A stretch of 59,951 nt of DNA from Coriobacteriia bacterium (GCA_007121015.1 SKMN01000029.1:1-59951), one strand, 5' to 3'; positions 46,971-55,987 are shown, counted from the first letter of the stretch. Numbers and translations: made by a program. The notes: generated by a model not told the origin, from the sequence alone.

Positions 46971-47408
46971 CTACTCGGCAGACTCCTCGGCGGGGGCCTC
47001 CTCGACCGCGGGCTCCTCGGCGGGGGTCTCGTCACCTACCGCGTCGGCCTTACCGGCAGTGCTCGCCCGCTCGACCTCGCGCACGGCGGCACGAGCGGCC
47101 TTCTCGGCCTCCTTGGCCTCGCGGACCTGGCGCGCGGAGAGTGCGGCCTCCTCGGCAGCCTTCTGGCGCGCCTCTCGCTCGGCGGTCTCCTTCTCGATGA
47201 CCTGAGCGGCCGCGTTGCCGAACTTGTCGGAGAAGCGCTGGACGCGACCACCGGAGTCGACGAGCTTCTGGGTGCCGGTGTAGAACGGGTGGCACTTCGA
47301 GCAGAGCTCGACGTGGAGGTCGGGCTTGGTCGAGCGGGTCTTGAACGACTCGCCGCACGAGCACGTCACCGTGCTCTCGACGTAGTCAGGGTGTATACCT
47401 TTACGCAC
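46971..47408 (-). CDS. rpmE: 50S ribosomal protein L31 with long acidic C-terminal extension
   Basis: The first ~70 residues are a standard zinc-type L31: [18 protein letters not shown] and [18 protein letters not shown] hold the four zinc cysteines, and [10 protein letters not shown] closes the domain. The remaining ~75 residues are unusual: an Ala/Glu/Lys helix-forming stretch followed by an acidic Pro/Glu/Ala tail. L31 is normally about 70-85 residues. The GTG at 47406-47408 has GGAGGT 9 bases upstream. A hairpin leader and a promoter lie upstream. Confidence 0.93.
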   Translation of the reverse strand: MRKGIHPDYVESTVTCSCGESFKTRSTKPDLHVELCSKCHPFYTGTQKLVDSGGRVQRFSDKFGNAAAQVIEKETAEREARQKAAEEAALSARQVREAKEAEKAARAAVREVERASTAGKADAVGDETPAEEPAVEEAPAEESAE

Positions 47409-47429
47409 GTACGTTCACCTCCGTGAGAT

Positions 47430-47452
47430 GCGCTCGGTTTCCGACCGAGCGC
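47430..47452 (-). promoter_or_regulatory. hairpin in the rpmE leader
   Basis: A perfect 9-bp stem (GCGCTCGGT / ACCGAGCGC) with a 5-base loop sits about 7 bases upstream of the rpmE ribosome-binding site and close to the predicted transcript 5' end. L31 leaders that bind the protein are known in several bacterial groups; autoregulation here is inference. Confidence 0.5.
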
Positions 47453-47465
47453 GGACAGCCGAGGT

Positions 47466-47494
47466 AGGATACCACGCGCGCAAGCCGGCGGGAA
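47466..47494 (-). promoter_or_regulatory. predicted rpmE promoter
   Basis: On the minus strand TTCCCG (47489-47494) and TATCCT (47466-47471) are 17 bases apart. The -35 is weak and the -10 fair. It would start a leader of about 50 bases that carries the rpmE hairpin, separating rpmE from the rho operon. Confidence 0.45.
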
Positions 47495-47511
47495 GAGTCC
47501 TCTCTGGCGCC

Positions 47512-48864
47512 TTACAGATCGATACCGTTGCTCTTCTCCTGGGCCTTCTTGGCCATCTTGGAGAGGAACTCCTGGTTCGAGGCGGTCTGTCGCAACCCCT
47601 TGATGAGCATGTCGATCGCCCGCTCGGAGCTGTCCACGCCGTGAAGGATACGACGCAGGCCCCATACGAACGGCGCTTCCATCGGGTCGAGCAGCAGCTC
47701 CTCTTTGCGCGTGCCGCTCGTGACGACGTCGATCGCGGGGAAGATGCGGCGGTCGGCCATGCGGCGGTCGAGCCTGAGCTCCATGTTACCGGTACCCTTG
47801 AACTCCTCGAAGATGACCTCGTCCATCTTCGACCCGGTCTCGACGAGCGCCGTGGCGAGGATGGTGAGCGAACCGCCGCCTTCGATGTTGCGAGCCGCCC
47901 CGAAGAACCGCTTTGGCGGATAGAGCGCGGTGGAGTCCACGCCTCCGGAGAGGATGCGGCCCGACGCCGGCGTCGCGAGGTTGTACGCACGGGCAAGACG
48001 CGTGATCGAGTCGAGCAGGATCACGACGTCGTACCCGGTCTCCACGAGGCGCTTCGCGCGCTCCATGAGGAGTTCGGCGACGGCGATGTGGTTCTCGCTC
48101 GGCATATCGAAGGTAGAACTCACGACCTCACCGTGGATGGAACGCTCCATGTCGGTGACCTCTTCGGGCCGCTCGTCGACGAGCAGGCACATGAGGTAGG
48201 CCTCGGGATTGTTGGCGGTGATCGACGCCGCGATCTCTTTGAGGATGGTGGTCTTGCCGGCCTTGGGCGGCGAGACGATCAGGCCCCGCTGCCCCTTGCC
48301 GATGGGGGCGATGAGGTCGATGATCCGCGCCGTGAGGTCGTCCTTGCCGCTTTCGAGCTCGAGGCGGAACCTCTCGTCCGGGTAGACCGGGGTGAGATCG
48401 CGGAATTGCTTTCGCTGTCGCACTTCCTCGGGAGCAAGACCGTTGATCGAATCGATGCGCTGGAGGGCAGGATACTTCTCGCTCTCCTTGGGTGGTCGCA
48501 CCTGCCCGCGGATGAGATCGCCGCGCCGCAGTTCCCCTCGGCGGATCTGGGACATCGAGCAATACACGTCGGAGTCGCCCGGCAGGTAGCCCGCGGTGCG
48601 GATGAAACCGTAGCCCTCGGGCAACACGTCGAGGATGCCGCTGATCTCGATGAACCCCTCCGCGCGGATCTTCGCCTCGAGCACGGCGGCGACAAGGTCC
48701 TCTTTCTTCTTGAGCATCTTGAGGTCGAGCCCGAGCTCGGTCGCCATGTCCTTGAGTTCGGGGACCTTCTTCTCCTCGAGCTCCGCCCGCGTCACCGAGG
48801 GCTTGATCTCTTGCTGCTGCTGGCCGCCACCGCGACGACCCCGCTTGCGTGGCCTGGCGCTCAT
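47512..48864 (-). CDS. rho: transcription termination factor Rho
   Basis: This 450-residue hexameric RNA helicase has an N-terminal helical domain ([17 protein letters not shown]), the RNA-binding cold-shock domain ([16 protein letters not shown]), Walker [16 protein letters not shown], and the C-terminal motif [18 protein letters not shown] short basic Arg/Gly then Gln-rich N-terminus ([14 protein letters not shown]) replaces the very long insertions seen in many Actinomycetota. The ATG at 48862-48864 overlaps the transaldolase stop (ATGA). Few intrinsic terminators with U tails are visible in the window, fitting heavy use of Rho. Confidence 0.96.
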   Translation of the reverse strand: MSARPRKRGRRGGGQQQQEIKPSVTRAELEEKKVPELKDMATELGLDLKMLKKKEDLVAAVLEAKIRAEGFIEISGILDVLPEGYGFIRTAGYLPGDSDVYCSMSQIRRGELRRGDLIRGQVRPPKESEKYPALQRIDSINGLAPEEVRQRKQFRDLTPVYPDERFRLELESGKDDLTARIIDLIAPIGKGQRGLIVSPPKAGKTTILKEIAASITANNPEAYLMCLLVDERPEEVTDMERSIHGEVVSSTFDMPSENHIAVAELLMERAKRLVETGYDVVILLDSITRLARAYNLATPASGRILSGGVDSTALYPPKRFFGAARNIEGGGSLTILATALVETGSKMDEVIFEEFKGTGNMELRLDRRMADRRIFPAIDVVTSGTRKEELLLDPMEAPFVWGLRRILHGVDSSERAIDMLIKGLRQTASNQEFLSKMAKKAQEKSNGIDL

Positions 48865-49523
48865 GAGTTCTTGACCTTCTCCCAGTCGGCGAGGAATGCT
48901 TCCCGTCCCCGATCGCTGAGCGGGTGCTGCACGCACTTCTCGAGCACCCCGAACGGGACGGTAGCGATATCTGCGCCGAGCAAGGCGGCCGACACGACGT
49001 GCTGCGGGTGCCTGACGCTCGCGGCGATGACCTCGACCTCGTGTCCGAAGTCGTAGTTGGCGAGCGCCGCGATCACGTTGCCGAGGTGCTCGATGCCGTC
49101 CTCGGAGATGTCGTCGAACCTGCCGATGAACGGCGAGACGTACGACGCACCCGACCGGGCCGCGAGCAACGCCTGCGGCACGGTGAAGCAGAGCGTCATG
49201 TTGATGCGGACGCCTTTCTCGAAGAGCGTGCGCGTCGCCGCGAGCCCCTCCGGCATGGTTGGCACCTTGACGACGACGTTGGGGTGGAGCGCCGCGAGTT
49301 CGACGCCCTCGGCTACGATCTCGTCACGCTTGAGCGTGACCGTCTCGGCGGACACGGGCCCGTCGACGATCTCGCAGATGCGCACGACGTGATCGTGGAA
49401 ATCCGCCAGTCTTCCACCCTCTCGCGCGTAGAGCGACGGGTTAGTCGTCACGCCGGCCAGCACGCCCCAACTTGCAGCCTCTTCGATCTCAGCGATGTTC
49501 GCAGTGTCTAGAAAGAATTTCAC
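48861..49523 (-). CDS. transaldolase / fructose-6-phosphate aldolase family protein
   Basis: This 220-residue small transaldolase has the start KFFLDTANIAEIEEA, GVTTNPSL, the Schiff-base Lys86 in NVVVKVPTM, and VSPFIGRFDD. It belongs to the short TalC/FSA group; most members from Gram-positives act as transaldolases, but aldolase activity cannot be excluded. GTG at 49521-49523 has AGGAGG and overlaps the kinase stop. It links pentose phosphates with rpiB. Its stop overlaps rho. Confidence 0.92.
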   Translation of the reverse strand: MKFFLDTANIAEIEEAASWGVLAGVTTNPSLYAREGGRLADFHDHVVRICEIVDGPVSAETVTLKRDEIVAEGVELAALHPNVVVKVPTMPEGLAATRTLFEKGVRINMTLCFTVPQALLAARSGASYVSPFIGRFDDISEDGIEHLGNVIAALANYDFGHEVEVIAASVRHPQHVVSAALLGADIATVPFGVLEKCVQHPLSDRGREAFLADWEKVKNS

Positions 49524-50476
49524 GCTCCCGATTCCTCCTTCTTTCGGTCGTCCGCGGCGCGGACGACGCCCTGTTCCCCTTCGAGCACGGCACTGACGAT
49601 GTGCTCGAGTGTCTCTGCTACCGTGCGGTCGAGCTGGTGACTGTGGATGACCGGGATCCGGTGCTCCTCGGCGAGTTCCTCTATGTAGTGCCCGAGCATC
49701 CGGATGCTGCCGAAGTTCGTGCGGTACCGCTCGAACGGCCGCAGGCCGTCTGTCTGCACTTCTCGGATGTAAAAGTGGCTCCGATGAGAATCCTCATCAT
49801 CTACCGCGATGACGATCTGGACCACCCGCGCGCCGGGGAAGTCCGCCGCGTCGATGTATCCAGGAACCAGGTGGACCCCCTCGATGACGAGGCTCACGCT
49901 CTCCTTCACGCTGCGCTCGATGAGCGACCTGATTCCCGTGGCCACCGCAGCGGTCTGTTCCCGGAATCCGATGATGACGGGATCCGCGCCGTGGGGGACC
50001 GGGACTCGCAGACTGCGCCACGCATCGAACGCGCTCTCGTGGATGGCGGGCATGAGTTCCGGTGTAAAGATACCACGCATGACCTCACGAATGGAATCCG
50101 TCGATACGAACCGGGTGATACCGATCCGGTGCGCGACCTCGGCGGCGATGGTCGACTTACCCACGCCGGTGGTCCCGCCGATGAGGATGATGAGGGGCAT
50201 GTCGAGCTTGCCGATGGCCGCGAGACGCCGGTAACGGTCCGCGTACTCGGGGCCGACCATGTGCTCGAGGTACTCGGTGGCGAGCGTGCGCAGGCGCGAG
50301 ACCGTGATCGCGAGTTCGTCTCTCTCGCGCAGATCCTCCTGGATCGTCTGTGCGACCGTGTACGCGGTCGACGGCGGTAGCCCCGTCGCGGTGAACGACT
50401 GGGCGAGCAAGCCTTTCGAGAACGGCAGTCCGTGCGCCTTGTCGCTCAGGATTATCGTCTTGGAGGTGTGCGGCAC
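49520..50476 (-). CDS. 2-phosphoglycerate kinase with ATP-cone domain
   Basis: The 318-residue protein has an N-terminal ATP-cone-like domain (about 4-80, KTIILSDKAHGLPFSKGLLAQSF in part) and a kinase domain with the P-loop GGTTGVGKST (100-109), then VSTDSIREVMRG and SLVIEGVHLVPGY. This two-domain layout is that of archaeal 2-phosphoglycerate kinase, which makes 2,3-bisphosphoglycerate. Identity is strongly supported by the next gene upstream, a cyclic 2,3-diphosphoglycerate synthetase, only 4 bases away. GTG at 50474-50476 follows AGAGGAG. The stop overlaps the transaldolase start. Confidence 0.85.
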   Translation of the reverse strand: MPHTSKTIILSDKAHGLPFSKGLLAQSFTATGLPPSTAYTVAQTIQEDLRERDELAITVSRLRTLATEYLEHMVGPEYADRYRRLAAIGKLDMPLIILIGGTTGVGKSTIAAEVAHRIGITRFVSTDSIREVMRGIFTPELMPAIHESAFDAWRSLRVPVPHGADPVIIGFREQTAAVATGIRSLIERSVKESVSLVIEGVHLVPGYIDAADFPGARVVQIVIAVDDEDSHRSHFYIREVQTDGLRPFERYRTNFGSIRMLGHYIEELAEEHRIPVIHSHQLDRTVAETLEHIVSAVLEGEQGVVRAADDRKKEESGA

Positions 50477-50480
50477 GCGA

Positions 50481-51824
50481 CTACGCTCCTCTCTCCGCGC
50501 CTCGCGCGAACGCGAGGCTGGTCGCCTGATCGATGACTGCGTCGAGGTCGCCACCGTCCACGGAGACCGGCACGTTGTCGCAGAGCACCGTGGGCACTCC
50601 GGCCTCCTCGCCGACGGTCGCGACCACGTCGATGGCAGCCGCCTTGAGCTCGGTGAGGAGAACGTCGTATCCACCGGCGTGCTCTTTCATGTCGTCCCGG
50701 AGCAACGAGCGGTTCGAGAGGTTCGCGCTCGAGCCCACGACCGTGCACCCGTACTCGGCCTCCAGGTGGGAAGCGAGCAGGTGCAACACGGGCTCGGGCG
50801 CCGTGGTCGCGAAGAACACCCGCGCACCGTCGACCGGCTCGATGGGAGCGGGCCTGAACGTGGTCGCGACGACCGGGACGTCCGGCCTCATCTCGCCGAT
50901 CGCCTCGGCGATCGCGGCGACCTCGGCGGGTGTGGCGTTGGGCTCCTCGGCGGTCGCGAGGATGACCGCGTCGGCCCGCGCGAGCCTGAACGGGCCGAAG
51001 TAGTCGCGCACGTACGTCATGCCGCGACCCGCACCTACGACGAGGATGTTCGCGTCGGCGTACACCGGTGGTATCGCGGCTCCGGAGCCCTCGAGCACGA
51101 GGAGCTCCTTGCCGAGGGTGTCGGCGAGGCGCGCGCCCTCGGGGACGTTGGAGAAGAACGTCTCGCCCGCCATGCCCCCGCCGCACCGCCTGCAACCGAC
51201 GGTCGTCACGCGGCTCATGACCGCGTCCTCGTAGTTGTCCGACGACGCATGCTTGCCCTGCCGAGCGAGCTCGAGCAGGTCGGGGGTGGAGAGTTCGACC
51301 TCGTCGCCGCGGATGAGTTCGGGCTCGTTGGGGCCTCCTCGGCCCATCGCCAGCACGACGATGTCCCTCCCCTGCGCGGTGAGACGGCGCGCGACGTACG
51401 CCGAGAGCGCGGTCTTGCCCACACGCTTGCCGGTGCCGATGAGGCCGAGGGTGGGCGTGTTGGTGCGCAGCCGGGCGCTCGGGGGCGCGAAGTGGAAGTC
51501 GGCTCCGCGGTACTCCACCCCGTGCGCGAGCGCGAGGCCGGCGTAGCGGAAGCGGTCGGCGGATGTGACGACGGGCTCGTCGGAGAGGTCGACGACCGCA
51601 CACGGCTCGTAGCGCTCGATCGCGGCGACGATCGCCTCCTCGGCACTCTCGCCCGTCACGAGCGGCACGCCATAGGCGTCGAAACCGGAGTCGAGGTCGA
51701 CCTTCTCGGTCCCGCCGAGGAACACGGCCGCCGCCACCTCGTGCTCGGCCGAGAGCGCCGCGAGGGCGAAGCGGACGACCGGAGGGTAGTGCTCGCCGTC
51801 GATGAGCGCGACGATCCGCGTCAT
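50481..51824 (-). CDS. cyclic 2,3-diphosphoglycerate synthetase
   Basis: The 447-residue protein resembles CpgS of methanogens, which closes 2,3-bisphosphoglycerate into its cyclic pyrophosphate with ATP. The P-loop GTGKRVGKT is at 130-138, preceded by an N-terminal domain (RIVALIDGEHYPPVVRFAL) and followed by VVLAMGRGGPNEPELI, VGCRRCGGGMAG and LLVLEGSGAAIPPV. The ATG at 51822-51824 has GAGGTG and overlaps the phosphoesterase stop (ATGA). The product is known as a solute and thermal stabiliser in some methanogens; finding it in this background is unusual. Confidence 0.85.
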   Translation of the reverse strand: MTRIVALIDGEHYPPVVRFALAALSAEHEVAAAVFLGGTEKVDLDSGFDAYGVPLVTGESAEEAIVAAIERYEPCAVVDLSDEPVVTSADRFRYAGLALAHGVEYRGADFHFAPPSARLRTNTPTLGLIGTGKRVGKTALSAYVARRLTAQGRDIVVLAMGRGGPNEPELIRGDEVELSTPDLLELARQGKHASSDNYEDAVMSRVTTVGCRRCGGGMAGETFFSNVPEGARLADTLGKELLVLEGSGAAIPPVYADANILVVGAGRGMTYVRDYFGPFRLARADAVILATAEEPNATPAEVAAIAEAIGEMRPDVPVVATTFRPAPIEPVDGARVFFATTAPEPVLHLLASHLEAEYGCTVVGSSANLSNRSLLRDDMKEHAGGYDVLLTELKAAAIDVVATVGEEAGVPTVLCDNVPVSVDGGDLDAVIDQATSLAFARGAERGA

Positions 51825-52615
51825 GTCATCACCTCTTCGGTCCCGGCACGCCAGCGGCAGTAGCGACGGTTGACGTCCTGGAAATCGGCGACGCACTCGG
51901 CATCGTTGAAGGGCTCCTTGAGCAGTACGCGGACGCGCTGGGAATCGTAGACCTCGATGATGTTGTAGCAGGGCCTCACGTTACCCCGGAGGCGGTGCGA
52001 GCACGCCGTGCCGGCGTTGACGATGAGCATGTCTTCAAGTCGCCACACGTTGGGCACGTGCTTGTGTCCGCAGAGCACGAGGTCGGTTCCGCAGTTGGAG
52101 AGTACGCGCAGCATGTCCCCGGCATCGTAGACGATGTTGCGCTCGCGACCGGTCCCCGGCACCGGGACGAGATGGTGATGCATACAGATGACCCTGAACT
52201 CCTCGGGCTCGTTGAAACGCTCTTCGACCCAGCGATACCGCTCCCGGCCCACTCGCCCGGAATCGAGATCGGGCTCGCTCGAATCGATGCCGAGCAGGCG
52301 CATCCGGTCGACGACGAGCTCGCGGCTCCGCGCGCCGAACAACTCGCTGAAGTGCTCGTCGCCGACGTTGCGGGCATCGTGGTTGCCCATCAAGACGAGC
52401 CGGTGCTCGCAGCCGATGCGGTCGAGCAGCCGCTTCGCCTGGCGGAACTCCTGCCTGAACCCCATGTCGGTGAGGTCGCCGGTGACCACCACGACATCGG
52501 GACGCAACTCGTTGAGTTCGTCGATGACGCGCGATGCCAGGCTCGGGATGTGGTACCGCGAGCCACAGTGCAGGTCCGAGATGTGCGCGATGACGAGCGG
52601 TGACCTCTCGCTCAC
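51821..52615 (-). CDS. calcineurin-like metallophosphoesterase
   Basis: This 264-residue dinuclear-metal phosphoesterase has the full motif set: DLHCG, GDLTD, GNHD, MHHHLVP and GHKHVPN. It resembles the CpdA/Icc cyclic-nucleotide phosphodiesterase group, but the substrate is not clear. It overlaps the cDPG synthetase gene, so hydrolysis of cyclic 2,3-diphosphoglycerate or a related phosphate is a reasonable hypothesis. GTG at 52613-52615 has AAGGGG 5 bases upstream. Confidence 0.87.
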   Translation of the reverse strand: MSERSPLVIAHISDLHCGSRYHIPSLASRVIDELNELRPDVVVVTGDLTDMGFRQEFRQAKRLLDRIGCEHRLVLMGNHDARNVGDEHFSELFGARSRELVVDRMRLLGIDSSEPDLDSGRVGRERYRWVEERFNEPEEFRVICMHHHLVPVPGTGRERNIVYDAGDMLRVLSNCGTDLVLCGHKHVPNVWRLEDMLIVNAGTACSHRLRGNVRPCYNIIEVYDSQRVRVLLKEPFNDAECVADFQDVNRRYCRWRAGTEEVMT

Positions 52616-52637
52616 GGCGACCCCTTCCTCAGTCACG

Positions 52638-53621
52638 TTACCGCGGCAGCGCTTGGCGTATAGAATCGGGGTCCGGCGAGTGTCCACCGAACCGCTCGAA
52701 CATGCTGCCGAACCCGATGAAGCTGCGCAGCAGTCCGCTGAGATCGGGCTCCCTGTACGTCACGACGCGCGGCTCTCCCACGATGCCACCGAGTTCGGTT
52801 GCGCGGTCGAGCGCGTCGTTGAACGTCCCGACCGAGTCGATGAGTCCCATCTCCTCGGCCACCATGCCCGGCCAGATCCACCCGTTCGCCATCTCTTCGA
52901 CGTCCTCTACGGGCAGGCCCCGGCCCTCGGCCACGGTCCTCACGAACTCGTCGTAGGCGATGTCGAGCCACTCTTCGAACAGCGCGGTCTCGGTGGGCGT
53001 CATGCTGCGATACGAGCTGCCGGCGTCCTTGAACTCGCCAGCGGTGAGCACGGTGAACTCGATGCCGAGCATGTCGAGCAGCCCCTCGACGTTAGGTATC
53101 TGCGCGATGACGCCGATGCTGCCGATCGACGAGGTGGGCGAGGCGATGATCTCGTCGCACTGCGAAGCGACCATGTACGCGCCGGACGCGCACACGTCAC
53201 CCACGCTCACGACGACGGGCTTGCTGATGCGAGCCATCTCCATCGCTATTTCCTGGGAAGCCGCCACCGTGCCCCCCGGCGAGTCGACACGGATGAGTAT
53301 CGCCCTGATCGCAGGGTCGGCCTCGGCGGTGAGCAGCTGGTCGACGAAGTACTCGGGGGTCACGATGCCACTGTAGATACTGCCCGTACCGGCGATGACC
53401 CCGTCGAGGTGGATGAGCGCGACGGCGTCACCGGTGGGCCAGGCGGGGCCGTCGCTGAACGACGCTACGAACGCCAGGCCGAAGCAGCCGCAGAAGCCGA
53501 GCGCGAGCACGATCACCACCGCGACCGCGATCTTCCACCCCGCGCTCGAACGGGATGGGGACTCCTGCATCTGCATCGCTGATGGCGAGGGTTCGACCGG
53601 ATCGGTGCCGTGCTCATACAT
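52638..53621 (-). CDS. sppA: signal peptide peptidase SppA
   Basis: This 327-residue membrane serine protease degrades leftover signal peptides. It has one N-terminal helix (about 29-52), VDSPGGTV, the nucleophile Ser146 in CASGAYM, and the general-base Lys198 in GEFKDAGS, with SIGSIGVI between them. It is the short, single-repeat Gram-positive form. The ATG at 53619-53621 has GGAGGAACC upstream, and a good promoter lies at 53683-53712. Confidence 0.93.
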   Translation of the reverse strand: MYEHGTDPVEPSPSAMQMQESPSRSSAGWKIAVAVVIVLALGFCGCFGLAFVASFSDGPAWPTGDAVALIHLDGVIAGTGSIYSGIVTPEYFVDQLLTAEADPAIRAILIRVDSPGGTVAASQEIAMEMARISKPVVVSVGDVCASGAYMVASQCDEIIASPTSSIGSIGVIAQIPNVEGLLDMLGIEFTVLTAGEFKDAGSSYRSMTPTETALFEEWLDIAYDEFVRTVAEGRGLPVEDVEEMANGWIWPGMVAEEMGLIDSVGTFNDALDRATELGGIVGEPRVVTYREPDLSGLLRSFIGFGSMFERFGGHSPDPDSIRQALPR

Positions 53622-53682
53622 GGAGGTTCCTCCGTGGACGGTAGCGCCGGCGTTCGGCGCGGGAGATACGGCGGTACTGCGT

Positions 53683-53712
53683 ATATTCCCCGACTTCGGG
53701 TTCGCGGGTCAA
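53683..53712 (-). promoter_or_regulatory. promoter of sppA
   Basis: On the minus strand TTGACC (53707-53712), five of six to the -35 consensus, is followed after 18 bases by GAATAT (53683-53688); the nearby TATACG is an alternative -10. The gap between thrB and sppA is 147 bases. Confidence 0.55.
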
Positions 53713-53768
53713 CCGGCGCTATCGCCCCGCGCGACCGTCATCGGCCGCCCCTACCCGCGGCGGTCCGC

Positions 53769-54692
53769 TCACATCCGCTCTACCGTCGCCCCCGACATGT
53801 CGATGCCGAGGGCGAACGGCGGGTGACGGTGGGGCAGGTGCGTGACGGCGGCTGTCGCGGCTGCAGCCACCCTGGCCGCGCGCTCGCGTGCCGCGTCCCC
53901 GTCCTGGGCGGACACGAGCCCCACCATCGTGGGCCCGGCGCCCGAAAGCACCGCTCCTGTCGCTCCCGCGTCGATCAGGGCCGCCCGGACGAGCTCGATG
54001 TCGGGTATGGCGGCGCGCCGGTACGGCTCGTGGATGCGGTCGGTGAGCCCGGCCGCGAGGGCGTTCTCGTCCCCGAGCGAGACCGCCGCGACGAGCAACC
54101 CCGCCCGCCCGGCGTTGAAGGCCGCATCGGCGTGAGGGACCTCGGCCGGTAGCAGGGAGCGCGACTCTGTGGTGGCGAGCGAGTGCGTGGCGCGCACGAG
54201 CACGACAGCGAGCCCGCATCCCGGCTCGATCCTCAGGGACCGGGGTGCTCCGTCGTACCAGCACACGGTGAAACCGCCATGAAGCGAGGCCGCAGCGTTG
54301 TCCGGATGCCCCTCGATCTCCGTCGCGAGCGCGAGGATGTCTGCGTGCGACAGCCCCGCGCCGCTGAGCGCGTCGCCGAGCATCAGGCCGCCGACGACCG
54401 CCGCAGCCGACGAGCCGAGCCCCTCGCCCGGCGGCACACGGTTGTCGCACCGGATGTGCGCGCCGCCGCGGACGCCTGCCTCGGCGAACACGCGCGCGGC
54501 CGCCTGGGCGACCGGGTTGCCGGCATCTCGCGGGAGGGTCTGCGCGCCTTCGCCGGAGAGCTCGACCGTCCATTCATCGGCCACCTCGGCGACGAAGGTG
54601 TTGCGCAGGTCGAGCGCGAGTCCGAACGCGTCGAAGCCCGGGCCGATGTTGGCACTCGACGCGGGCACCGAGACGCGGACGCGGTGAGACAC
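53769..54692 (-). CDS. thrB: homoserine kinase
   Basis: This 307-residue GHMP kinase phosphorylates homoserine for threonine synthesis. The ATP-loop motif is PPGEGLGSSAAAVVGG; the N-terminal VSVPASSANIGPGFDAFGLAL and C-terminal GAVLSGAGPTMVGLV are typical. GTG at 54690-54692 has GAGG 6 bases upstream and lies 8 bases after the hom stop. The longer in-frame start is a shadow of hom. The partner thrC is not in the window. Confidence 0.94.
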   Translation of the reverse strand: MSHRVRVSVPASSANIGPGFDAFGLALDLRNTFVAEVADEWTVELSGEGAQTLPRDAGNPVAQAAARVFAEAGVRGGAHIRCDNRVPPGEGLGSSAAAVVGGLMLGDALSGAGLSHADILALATEIEGHPDNAAASLHGGFTVCWYDGAPRSLRIEPGCGLAVVLVRATHSLATTESRSLLPAEVPHADAAFNAGRAGLLVAAVSLGDENALAAGLTDRIHEPYRRAAIPDIELVRAALIDAGATGAVLSGAGPTMVGLVSAQDGDAARERAARVAAAATAAVTHLPHRHPPFALGIDMSGATVERM

Positions 54693-54700
54693 GCGGGGCC

Positions 54701-55987
54701 TCAGAGGTCCTCGACGCGGACCACGGTGCCGATCGAGTCCACGACGTCGAGCTGCTCTACCTCCGCGAGGGCCGCCCGTACCGCCCGTTCGCTCGCGCGA
54801 TGGGTGACGTAGACGATCTCGGCGGTGGGCCCCTCGTCGGTCTTCTGGATAACGCTTGCGAGAGACACCCCGTGGTCGCCGAAGAGTTTCGCCACCGCGG
54901 CGAGCACGCCCGGCGCGTCCGTCACGAGCACGCGGATGTAATAGGCGGTCTGCAGCTCCGCGAGGTCCCGGATGGGGAGTTCCTCGTTGCACGTGCATCC
55001 AACGAGTCCGAGGCACCCCCGCGAGATGTGGCGTGCGACCTCGATGACGTCGCCGACGACTGCGCTCGCTGCAGGCAGCGACCCGGCCCCCTCCCCGAAG
55101 AACATCGTCTCACCCACTGAATCGCCCACGACGTAGATGGCGTTGTAGACGCCGTTTACACTCGCGAGCGGGTGGGCCTCAGGGATCATGGTCGGATGCA
55201 CGCGGATGTCCACACCGCCGTCGGTGCGCTGCGCGATCGCAAGCAGCTTGATGGTGTAGCCCATCTCGGCGGCGTAGGAGACGTCGGCCGCGGTGAGCGA
55301 GCGGATGCCCTCGGTGGGCACCTGGTCGAGCACCACGCGGCTGTTGAACGCGATCGACGCGAGGATCGCGATCTTGGCCGCCGCGTCAAAACCGTCGACG
55401 TCGGCCGTGGGATCCGCCTCGGCGAAGCCCTTCGCCTGAGCCTCTGCGAGCGCGGAATCGTAGTCGAGACCGTCTTCGGCCATGCGGGTCAGCATGTAGT
55501 TCGTCGTGCCGTTGACGATACCCATCACGCTTTCGACCTCGTTGGACACGAGGCAGTGCTTGAGGGGACTGATGATCGGGATGCCCCCGCCGACGCTCGC
55601 CTCGAACGCGATGTCGACGCCAGCCGCCGCGGCCGCATCCATGACCTCCTGACCGTGGGTCGCCATGAGCGCCTTGTTGGCCGTCACGACCGACTTGCCC
55701 TGAGCGAGCGCGCCGAGCACGAACTCTCGCGCGACCCCGATCCCGCCGATGAGTTCGATGACGATGTCGATCGACGGATCGGCGATGACCTCGGCGGCAT
55801 CGGTGGTGAAAGAGCCTTCCGGCAGGCCGAGTTGCGCGGCCCGCCCCTCGTCGCGGTCGGCGAACCGGGTGAGCGCGATGTCGACGCCAGCGCGGAGGCG
55901 GAAGTCATCGGTGTGCTTGCGGAAGATCTCGACCACTCCCGACCCGACGGTGCCGAGCCCGATCAGTCCGACGTTGATGGTGCGCAT
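54701..55987 (-). CDS. hom: homoserine dehydrogenase with C-terminal ACT domain
   Basis: This 428-residue enzyme reduces aspartate semialdehyde to homoserine. The NAD-binding start is INVGLIGLGTVGSGVV, the substrate region has VTANKALMA and ASVGGGIPII, and the catalytic segment reads AEADPTADVDGFDAAAKIAILAS in part. An ACT domain (about 350-428) suggests threonine feedback. The ATG at 55985-55987 has GGGGAG; an ATG at 56014 is in frame but less likely. A TACAAT -10 lies about 60 bases upstream. Confidence 0.95.
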   Translation of the reverse strand: MRTINVGLIGLGTVGSGVVEIFRKHTDDFRLRAGVDIALTRFADRDEGRAAQLGLPEGSFTTDAAEVIADPSIDIVIELIGGIGVAREFVLGALAQGKSVVTANKALMATHGQEVMDAAAAAGVDIAFEASVGGGIPIISPLKHCLVSNEVESVMGIVNGTTNYMLTRMAEDGLDYDSALAEAQAKGFAEADPTADVDGFDAAAKIAILASIAFNSRVVLDQVPTEGIRSLTAADVSYAAEMGYTIKLLAIAQRTDGGVDIRVHPTMIPEAHPLASVNGVYNAIYVVGDSVGETMFFGEGAGSLPAASAVVGDVIEVARHISRGCLGLVGCTCNEELPIRDLAELQTAYYIRVLVTDAPGVLAAVAKLFGDHGVSLASVIQKTDEGPTAEIVYVTHRASERAVRAALAEVEQLDVVDSIGTVVRVEDL

